From Dehalococcoidia bacterium (GTDB taxonomy: Bacteria > Chloroflexota > Dehalococcoidia > GIF9 > AB-539-J10), in the NCBI GenBank assembly GCA_003562475.1, contig PWUU01000106.1:1-48140 (forward strand): a stretch of DNA of 48,140 bases, read 5' to 3'. The notes beneath the pieces were generated by a model that saw only the letters and a program-made list of their open reading frames with translations, searched no databases and was not told the origin of the DNA. This document shows positions 41,352 through 48,140 of the stretch, one piece after another. Position 1 is the stretch's first letter. Every line of letters starts with the position of its first letter. A program made the position numbers and the translations under genes.

Positions 41352-43859
41352 TCACCCGACGCGGGATGCCATATCTCTGCCCGCGTTAAAAGCGGCGTAG
41401 TTGGCCGACCAGATAGCGCGGCGTGGATTCACCAATCTCAGCGCCTCCAACCAGAGTTCCACAGGGAAGACATCGAAAGGAGCAGTGGTGCTGAGCAGGC
41501 CAAGCATGACCACATTGGCCATGCGTCCGGTCGGGTCACCCAGTTCCAGTGCCCGTTTCAGGACATCCACCTTCACCACCCGCTACGAGCCGAGCAGGTC
41601 CTCTACCTGCACATCGTCGGGATACTGTTCGGCAGGCAATCGCAGCGGCAGTATCTTCGTGATCGCGAGCAGGACTGTGCCGTCGTGCTTCAGCATGTCG
41701 ATGAAACCGGGACGCAGCACCTCGCTCTGCTCCAGAGCGATAAGAACATCGGCGCCGCCTGGCATGAGCACGGGACTCGTCACATCACCACAGGCGAAGG
41801 TGCTGATGACAGGGCCACCCATCTGCGCCATGCCATGCGTCTCTCCCTTCACTATGTTCGTATCGCCGTAGCCGGCAAGGAATGCGAGCTGCGTCAGGAC
41901 ACGTCCAAAGAACAGGTTGCCCTGACCGCCTACACCACGAATCGCCAGCGACAGGCGATGGGGCAACGACTCGCGTGCGACGGATGGCAGTGTATCCCCC
42001 GGTGGAGGCTCCGGGTACTCGGGAGCTGCCGCACGGTCGAGTTCCTTCAAGTCGACGACTTCCAGAACACCAAACGGGCACATCTGAATACATGCAGGTG
42101 TATGGCCACCGCAGCCCGAGCAGAGCTGATTAACCACGGGTACCCCGTCGGCTCCTTGCTCGATCCCGGGACAGATGAGGCACAATCCACACTTGTGACA
42201 CTCTTCCGGATCCACCCTCACGCGCTGAGGGCTCGCATCACTCTGTCTGAGACATTGGCCTTCGGAGATGATAATGGTGGAAAACGTTCCGTCCTTTGCA
42301 TCGGCGAAGGCCGTCTGCAGTCCGCTACTGACTGTTTTGCGGTCGTATGCGGCGATGACATGAGTCTTTGCACCATGAGCCTCGATGCTCCCGGGCAAGT
42401 CGAACCTGATCTTCTCACCGGCAAGATTGTGGGGCGAGGTAGGCGAAGGCTGGCCACCGGTCATAGCAGTCCAGGAGTTGTCCATGATGACCTTCACGCC
42501 GGCGATGTTGCGGAGGACCGCGTTGCGCGTGGCATCCATGCCGGTGTGGCACTCGGTGCTGTCGCCGACCAGGGCGAGGCAGCGAGACACCTCTTCAGGG
42601 CGTGAGAGGACGAATCCCTGACGCATTGCCTCACCCGCGCCCATGCAGAGGGCCGTATCGACAGCATTGAGATAGAACAGCAGGGCGTAGCAGCCGATGT
42701 CGCCGAAGACGACGTCGATAAGTCCCTTGTTGCGCATCGCGGCGACCTCTTCGGCAAACAGCCGGTAAGGACAGCCGGGACAGATGGCGGGTGGCCGGGG
42801 CACCGCCTGCGCTTTGCTCACACAGTGCGAAACAGTGAAGCCAAGCCGTTCTGCTACAAGGGCGGGCGTCCACTCGGTGAGCGGGGCGTCCGCCGCCTTG
42901 CCCTGTACTGCGAGTCCGGCCTGCTGCATTCCTTCCTGCACGAAGCGATAGCCATCCTCGATGACAATGACAGGTCCATCTATGGACTCACAGAACCTCG
43001 TGATAAGCTGCAGTGGCAGCGGATTGGTAAACGCAAGGGAGAGGACATCAAGGTCAGGGGCTAGCGACCCCTTGATCTCGCGCACGTACATGTCGCAGAT
43101 GCCATAGGTGACAACGCCCCGCTTGCCAGACCCCCTCTCCCAGCGGTTGAGGTTGCTTTTCTCGACCATTTCTGTCAGTGCTGGAACACGTTCTTTGACA
43201 ACCTGGTTGTAGTTCGCGCGGACTATATCAGGCAGTGCATTGAACTCTCGAAAGCCGGCGGTTCCGTCAACAGGTCCGCGTGATTGCGGGAGCATCATTC
43301 GCACGAGACCCTCACTATGGCAGAGAATGCCGCTTGTCATAACCACAACCTGAGTGTTGTACTTTCTACCGATCTCCACTGCAATGGCGGCCGCCTCGTG
43401 CATCTCCTGGTGATTTCGGGGCTCGAACACCGGCACAAAGCAACTCTTGAAAAGATACCGTGGATCAATGATGTGCTGCGTCGCGCTCGGCACGAAATCG
43501 CTGGCTACGTAGTACACCAGCGCGCCGCGTGGCATGGCATAAAGGGCGCCCGTCGTGAACGCATCGGCGGCCTGATACAGGCCAGGTATCTTCATGGTGA
43601 CAACACAGTCGCGCCCCGCCATAGTGTGGCCGTGCCCGACGGCAGCCGCAACCGCCTCATTCACGGACCAGCCAACCATGATAAGGTCCTGTACCTGCGA
43701 CAGACCACGATCGATGACCTCCGTGCTCGGTGTTCCGGGGTAGCCGTCTGCCGCATGAATGCCTCCACGGACGCACCCGACGGCAAATGCGATGTTTCCT
43801 TGAAGCACAGCGGTTTCTCCAGTCGGGGCCGTGCAGAGTTCTCTAATGGTGCCGCTCAT
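41352..43859 (-). pseudogene. iorA: indolepyruvate ferredoxin oxidoreductase, alpha-beta fusion with in-frame TAG
   Basis: Oxidises aryl pyruvates to acyl-CoA with ferredoxin. Start ATG 43859 follows AAGGAGAG. In order: pyrimidine domain (ADGYPGTPSTEVIDRG, WSVNEAVAAAVGHGH), TPP domain (CPGCPYRLF, FGDIGCYAL, GDSTECHTGMDATRNAV), two 4Fe-4S motifs (CHKCGLCLICPG and CSGCGGHTPACIQMCP), and the gamma domain (AIRGVGGQGNLFFGRVLTQLA). A TAG at 41583-41585 interrupts the gamma domain after VEDLLGS. The same frame continues with VVKVDVLKRALELGDP and NVVMLGLLST to a normal end at 41352. Every other part looks functional, so the stop is either a recent nonsense mutation or is read through. Confidence 0.85.
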
Positions 43860-44019
43860 ATCCCCACTCTCCTTATACTCACCGGTCATCTACCCACACA
43901 GTGCTGTCCCGGTGCGCATGCCCGACGGATGAGGCCGGTTGTGCACCCGCATACTCCGGACATACGCCTGAGTCAGACGACAAGGCACAGGCACGTTCAA
44001 CATCGCTCTGTCGCCCGCT

Positions 44020-44751
44020 TTATCGGTTGCCCTCATGACTGCCTCTGCCGAACGGATTCGAAGACCGTGCAATCAGTCCGTCCAGCCTCCTGCGAATGTG
44101 TTCCGCCATACGTTGACCTGCTGTTTCGCCCTCACGGCAGGCGATCGCATCGCAGATCTGGATATGCTCCTTCAATGCCTGGGCGGAGGTCTTGTAGTGT
44201 CCGTTCTGAACGGAAGTGACCCTGGCAATGGCAATGGCATTATCAAGTCGCTCTCTCGCCTGTGCCAGTGCGCGGTTGCCCGCGATTGAAGCGATCAACT
44301 CGTGGAGCTGGCTGTCCAGTTCCATGAGTGTATACACGTCATCAGCCTGCAGGGCAGCCTCGAAGGAATTGATGATAGCTCTGAGCGCGGCTACATCCTC
44401 CTCAGAAGCCTTCTCCGCTGCCATCCTCGCGAGCGGTGGCTCGATGATCTCACGCGCCTCATAGAGGTCGATAATCTCCTCATTCGAAAGAAGGGTCACA
44501 TAGACAGCCGACTTGCCGCCGGAGGTGGCTGTGGCAAGGCCATCTCCCACAAGGCGGCCGAGAGCTTCTCTAACAGGCGTCTTGCTGGTGCCAAGCTGCA
44601 GCGCGAGTTCCGCTTCGTGGAGGCGTGCGCCGGGCAGTATACGGCCCATGCGAATGCCCGTACGAATTGCAGCGTAGGCCGCATCGGTGAATCGTCCGTG
44701 GGTGCGTATCGGATCGAGACTCTTTACCCTCTCTCTTTCTGCCGGGGCCAT
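44020..44751 (-). CDS. GntR-family regulator with FCD domain
   Basis: Transcriptional regulator of 243 residues. The winged helix shows AYAAIRTGIRMGRILPGARL, LALQLGTSKTPVREALGRLVGDGLA, the textbook GntR pattern. The FCD ligand domain shows DLYEAREIIEPPLARMAAEKAS, the metal-binding DSQLHELIASIAGNR with Asp and His, then HYKTSAQALKEHIQICDAI. Such domains sense carboxylic acids, often with zinc or nickel. It is directly upstream of the keto-acid oxidoreductase genes on the same strand, so it is a good candidate for their control. An AT-rich palindrome lies over its own promoter. Confidence 0.93.
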   Translation of the reverse strand: MAPAERERVKSLDPIRTHGRFTDAAYAAIRTGIRMGRILPGARLHEAELALQLGTSKTPVREALGRLVGDGLATATSGGKSAVYVTLLSNEEIIDLYEAREIIEPPLARMAAEKASEEDVAALRAIINSFEAALQADDVYTLMELDSQLHELIASIAGNRALAQARERLDNAIAIARVTSVQNGHYKTSAQALKEHIQICDAIACREGETAGQRMAEHIRRRLDGLIARSSNPFGRGSHEGNR

Positions 44752-44782
44752 GTAACCAAATCCCTGTCAGGATAACGGATAA

Positions 44783-44821
44783 ATATACCTATATGTAACT
44801 TATCTTCATCCCGCCTGTCAA
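44783..44821 (-). promoter_or_regulatory. promoter and operator-like palindrome of GntR gene
   Basis: On the minus strand a perfect -35 TTGACA lies at 44821-44816 inside a CGCCTGT-CA-ACAGGCG hairpin sequence (44812-44827), and TTACAT, 17 bases on, is a possible -10. The inverted repeat ATATA-GG-TATAT at 44794-44783 follows and could be the operator, giving autoregulation. A wider GATAA-TTATC pair encloses it. Confidence 0.5.
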
Positions 44822-44827
44822 CAGGCG

Positions 44828-45099
44828 AAGCCCGTAGCAGGGACTGTCGCGCCGAATCATGAAAACCATGCAGACTTGCAATCTGTGGAACACACTTGTA
44901 TGAGGTCGCACTGGCCGGCACTCTGCGAGAGGACCTATAGCCGCATGGTCATCGAACGTGGTGATCACTGTCCTCCACGGAAACACCACCACCATGTTGC
45001 GGGGTGTTGATTCTGGTATGCTGTTACACCGACCATCCTTCGCGGCCCTCCGCCACGAAGACCACATACGTGGACATCAGAAAGGAGCATGCTATCCCT
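44828..45099. other. intergenic region between divergent genes
   Basis: About 270 bases between the GntR promoter and the GNAT-like gene. It should hold the promoter of the latter. No RNA gene, repeat or further gene was recognised; several unequal small palindromes are present. Confidence 0.45.
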
Positions 45100-46257
45100 G
45101 TGGATGTGCACATCGAAGAGATCCCTCTCGGTGATCCTCGTCTGAAGGAGTTCGTCGATCTCCCCTGGAAACTCTACCGTGGCGATCCCTGCTGGACGCC
45201 TCCGCTTCGTGGCGATCTCCTTGGCAGCCGGCTGTTGGGGCTGAAGGGGCTGCTGACACCCGATCACCCGTATCACCGAACCGCCGAGGTCACCCACTTT
45301 CTCGCCCGGCGTCAAGGGCGAGCCGTGGGACGCGTCTCAGCCGCCGTCAACCATCGCTTCAACGACCATTATGGCGTTCGCATCGGCTTCTTCGGCTTCT
45401 TTGACGTCGCCAGGGACTACGAGACAGCGAGGACACTGCTCGACCACGCGCGCGACTGGATCAGGTCGCGTGGAATGACTATCCTCAGGGGGCCGGGGGA
45501 GTACTCCAATAGCACATATGAGCGACAGGGCATTCTCATCGATGGCTTCAACACCTGTCCAACTGTCGAGCTGACCCACAATCCGCCATACTATGCCGAC
45601 TTCATGGATCGCTACGGCTTTTCAAAGGCAATGGACTACCACGCCTATCTGCTTGACGTCACCACTGCCATCCACCCCGCTCTGGTGGTGCTTGGAGACC
45701 GCGCGAAACGCCGTCACAACGTCACCACGCGAATGGTGGATCTTAACAACTTCAGGAGCGAGGTGCGCACTATCGTAAGGCTGTTCAATGAAGCGTGGAA
45801 CGAAAACTGGGGTTTCCTCCCATTGACAGAAGAGGAGGCAGACACGATCGCAGACACGTTGCGCCTTGTCATCGATCCTGGATTGATGCGATTTGCCTAC
45901 ATGAACGGCGAGCCTGCCGCCATCCTGGGAGCGTTTCCTGACCCAAACCGCGCACTACGCCCACGCTGGAAATGGTACGGGGACTCTGATATCGTGCGGG
46001 TGCTCAGGCTCGTCTTCATGAAGCGGCGCATCCCGTTTGTTCGGCTAATGTTCTTCGGGATTCCTCCTCGGTTCCGGTTCATGGGACTTGACGGCCTGCT
46101 GTTTTCCGAGGTGAAAGCATACGCACAGCAGAACGGCTACACTCATTGCGAGGCGTCCATGCTGCTGGATGACAACTACCACATCATAGGGTCCTCTGAG
46201 TTCATGGGAGGGCACCGCTACAAGACGTGGCGAATCTACGAGATGCCCCTGAATTAG
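45100..46257 (+). CDS. GNAT-like acyltransferase family protein
   Basis: A 385-residue protein. Start GTG 45100 gives VDVHIEEIPLGDPRLKEFVD, the point at which family-like sequence begins; AAAGGAG is 12 bases away, slightly far, so GTG 45070 remains possible. It has LPWKLYRGDPCWTPPLRGD, IGFFGFFDVARDYETARTLL, RGPGEYSNSTYERQGILIDG and PPYYADFMDRYGFSKAMDYH. The C terminus has EASMLLDDNYHIIGSSEFMG, recalling the acetyl-CoA-binding part of GNAT proteins. The family is common in environmental bacteria, with no role known to me. It stands alone on the plus strand. Confidence 0.75.
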   Translation: MDVHIEEIPLGDPRLKEFVDLPWKLYRGDPCWTPPLRGDLLGSRLLGLKGLLTPDHPYHRTAEVTHFLARRQGRAVGRVSAAVNHRFNDHYGVRIGFFGFFDVARDYETARTLLDHARDWIRSRGMTILRGPGEYSNSTYERQGILIDGFNTCPTVELTHNPPYYADFMDRYGFSKAMDYHAYLLDVTTAIHPALVVLGDRAKRRHNVTTRMVDLNNFRSEVRTIVRLFNEAWNENWGFLPLTEEEADTIADTLRLVIDPGLMRFAYMNGEPAAILGAFPDPNRALRPRWKWYGDSDIVRVLRLVFMKRRIPFVRLMFFGIPPRFRFMGLDGLLFSEVKAYAQQNGYTHCEASMLLDDNYHIIGSSEFMGGHRYKTWRIYEMPLN

Positions 46258-46452
46258 CCCACCACGACTTTGCGCGCAGTTACAACAACCGGCGACCCTT
46301 CAGTTTCTGCAACCATACGACCACCATAGAAACGAGGCGATGTGTCATCAATCTGCTGGACGAGTACAACACGGCAGTGTGATGCCTGCGAGTGCGCCGT
46401 CATCGACGGCTGGGTACGCAATACCGATGGAGATATCTCCTCGGATCGCTGA
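46258..46452. other. intergenic region before transposase remnant
   Basis: About 200 bases without a supportable gene. The part next to the remnant may be older transposase sequence too decayed to recognise. A minus-strand open frame here lacks start signals. Confidence 0.4.
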
Positions 46453-46701
46453 CGGGCGGCGGAGCTGCTCACCGAGGCGAAGCCGGAGATCCTCGCCTGC
46501 ACTTCCTTTCCTGGAGCGCACTTGCATCAGATCTGGTCCATCAATCCGCTGGAGCGCCTTAGCAAGGAGATATGGCGTCGGACCGATGTCGTGAGCCTCT
46601 TTCCCAGGAGGCCAGCTGCCGTGCGTCTCACTGGCGCCGTCCTCAGCGACCAGCATGACGAGTAGCAGGTGACCCGGCGCTGCCTGCCGCAGGTGCCTCA
46701 G
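46453..46701 (+). mobile_element. remnant of IS256-family transposase
   Basis: This frame encodes the C-terminal part of an IS256/Mutator-type transposase: LHQIWSINPLERLSKEIWRR with TDVVSLFP and AVRLTGAVLSDQHDE. In active copies QIWSTNPLERLNKEIKRR holds the catalytic Glu, which is present here. A TAG stop at 46663-46665 stands where Trp (TGG) is usual, and a TGA precedes the fragment at 46450; the remainder of the gene and the ends of the element are missing. It lies between the GNAT-like gene and the low-GC membrane gene and may mark a former insertion or import site. Confidence 0.85.
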
Positions 46702-46861
46702 ATGACCAGCGCTGACGCACTGCTGCAGAAGGTGGCGCTACCAGCGGGCATACACTATGCAACTGTCGATGGTGATGATGCGCTCATACGCCACTCGGCG
46801 GGACGTGGCCAAAATCTGTGTGTTACAATCCGCAACGATACTGCACGCTAGGGGATACCCG

Positions 46862-48140
46862 GTGGCTGAAGTCTTGATTGGCTTGTTGATTCTGCTCCCT
46901 ATAGTTACCGGTTCTATTTGCCTGGTGGTTAAGAAACCTGAAGCCCGAGCAGGTATTGTTTACCTTGCCGCCATAGCCCTCATAGTCAGTTCCATTCTGC
47001 TTGCCCAACAATGGAGCCTCCCACTTAAGTATTATGCAGGTCCTGCTTCAAAGTGGACCGTTCTGGTCCTGGGCATGGTGATGCTGGCCTATATCGTCTT
47101 TGTTGCCGCCAGGGATATTCAGCGGAGGGGAGTTTCCCTGCATAGTGTGCTTACTATAGTCGTGGCTCTGGCCGCAGCCACACCCAACGCGGTTTTTCAA
47201 TTCGCTTTGGCACCAGAAGTGCCCCTTGTGGCTAATCCTGCTCTCTACGTGGATCATTTTTCGCTATTGCGAGGTATTCTCATTTCAGTGACATGCCCGT
47301 TCATCTGCGTATATGCGGTTAGGTACATGAAGAAGCATGAAGAGCACCTGGCCCATCTGGGCGAGCTTAGAGGAACAAGACAGCCAAGGTTCTTTTTCTA
47401 CATGCTGGTTCTCATTGGTGCCATGAATGGAGTAGCCTTCTCCGATAACCTTCTCTGGCTGGCATTCTTCTGGGGACTAACCACACTCTGTGCCTATGCT
47501 CTGATCCGCCATGACGAGACTCCGGAAGCAATAGTCGGCGCTTTTCGCACCTTATGGATATGCCTCATAGGCAATGTCGGTTTTTCTATAGCCATTATCC
47601 TGTCCTGGTACAGCCCCCTCAATACTATTTCGTTGAATACCCTTGTTGCTAACGGTGCTGTGGCCTATCCAGTGCTTTTCTTGCCTTTCGCCTTGCTGTG
47701 TCTGGCCGGCATTACCAAGGCTGCGCAGATCCCTTTCCACGGATGGGGAGTCAAAGCGGCCCTGGTTTCCCCTGCCCCGGTCCACGCCATCCTCCATCCT
47801 TTCATGACGACCGGGGTCTTTCTCGTGATTTATATGGCTCCCGGCTTCGTTGGCACTCAGCTTGCAACCTTCCTGGCCATATTTGGGGCTGCCAGCTCGC
47901 TGTCCCTTGCACTAATGGCCATAAGTCAGCGCGGCAGCATCGGTATCCTGGTCTGTTCCGCCATCAACAATCTGGCACTCATCATAGTTTGCGCCGGCAT
48001 TGGCACTCCCCTGGCTCTGACTGCGGGCGTCATGCTGGTGATCTTTCTTACTATATCCATGATCCTCCTCTACTTGTGTGCGGGTGCTATCGAGCAGCAT
48101 ATCCGGAGCAACGACGTGGAGAATATGGAGGGACTAGCCA
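46862..48140 (+). CDS. NuoL/EchA-type proton-pumping membrane subunit, 5' part
   Basis: Open from GTG 46862 (AGGGGAT five bases upstream) to the window end, 426 codons, no stop. It encodes many membrane helices and belongs to the NADH-quinone oxidoreductase chain 5/hydrogenase membrane-subunit family: NPALYVDHFSLLRGILISV, FFWGLTTLCAYALIRHDETP, ITKAAQIPFHGWGVKAALVS with the conserved Lys, and PAPVHAILHPFMTTGVFL with the His loop. The length and GLTTLCAY stretch suit complex I-like or Ech/Mbh-type hydrogenase complexes rather than a plain antiporter. It is of lower GC than the rest of the window and follows a transposase remnant. Further subunits are expected downstream. Confidence 0.85.
   Translation, partial: MAEVLIGLLILLPIVTGSICLVVKKPEARAGIVYLAAIALIVSSILLAQQWSLPLKYYAGPASKWTVLVLGMVMLAYIVFVAARDIQRRGVSLHSVLTIVVALAAATPNAVFQFALAPEVPLVANPALYVDHFSLLRGILISVTCPFICVYAVRYMKKHEEHLAHLGELRGTRQPRFFFYMLVLIGAMNGVAFSDNLLWLAFFWGLTTLCAYALIRHDETPEAIVGAFRTLWICLIGNVGFSIAIILSWYSPLNTISLNTLVANGAVAYPVLFLPFALLCLAGITKAAQIPFHGWGVKAALVSPAPVHAILHPFMTTGVFLVIYMAPGFVGTQLATFLAIFGAASSLSLALMAISQRGSIGILVCSAINNLALIIVCAGIGTPLALTAGVMLVIFLTISMILLYLCAGAIEQHIRSNDVENMEGLA

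Noticed and set aside
41583..41585. Pyrrolysine at the TAG codon of IorAB
   Set aside because: Not claimed: no pyl genes are in the window, the family has no known pyrrolysine, and neighbouring genes are decayed, so a nonsense mutation is simpler.
46254..46502. 82-codon minus-strand frame beside the IS256 remnant
   Set aside because: Overlaps the remnant in antisense, lacks start signals.

Overview
The window is a bacterial chromosome or metagenome contig of high GC content. The gene mix suggests an anaerobic, Chloroflexota-like (Dehalococcoidia-type) organism: hybrid cluster protein, indolepyruvate:ferredoxin oxidoreductase with an ADP-forming acyl-CoA synthetase remnant, a DUF4349 lipoprotein, DUF3096 and DUF3467 proteins, and dispersed GTAGGGGC palindromic repeats. 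No rRNA or tRNA gene was seen, so this placement is inference.

Layout. (1) 1-10.8 kb: the right end of an IS21-family element abuts a plus-strand phage structural cassette (large terminase, portal, scaffold-like protein, major capsid, head-tail adaptor, long tail-tip/spike-like protein, holin-like membrane protein). A 1.4-kb block of palindromic and direct repeats interrupts it. No integrase, replication gene, tape measure or endolysin is visible. (2) 10.9-16.6 kb: a PAS-GGDEF remnant at the phage border, then hcp, ada, a membrane protein, a GyrI-like protein and a QueG-like iron-sulfur protein. (3) 16.8-26.2 kb: an IlvD/Edd-family dehydratase, a Rieske protein, and a tight unit of Fur-family regulator, methyltransferase and complete NikABCDE/Opp-type ABC importer. 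Two matching palindromes lie before the regulator and before the methyltransferase. (4) 26.4-29.3 kb: a minus-strand RNA island in which a DEAD-box helicase is flanked by two paralogous zinc-ribbon/RRM pairs. Both zinc-ribbon genes have a conserved leader predicted to mask the ribosome-binding site. (5) 29.7-36 kb: DUF3467, a DUF4349-PKD lipoprotein, a broken methyltransferase, mgtE, and a principal-type sigma factor preceded by a promoter and a mutually exclusive antiterminator/terminator leader. (6) 36-46.8 kb: a zone rich in broken genes (tatD frameshift, URO-D fragment, internally deleted acyl-CoA synthetase, IorAB with an in-frame TAG, IS256 remnant), interspersed with intact genes (three-repeat DUF3096 protein, class II aldolase, D-2-hydroxyacid dehydrogenase, GntR/FCD regulator, GNAT-like protein). 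(7) 46.9 kb to the end: the start of a NuoL/EchA-type membrane subunit of visibly lower GC, running off the edge.

The signals most worth following are the attenuator-like leader of the sigma factor, the duplicated zinc-ribbon/RRM module with its leader hairpins, the Fur-methyltransferase-ABC unit with shared operators, and the repeat block inside the capsid operon. Starts were chosen from Shine-Dalgarno spacing; functions come from motif recognition by eye, with no database search.
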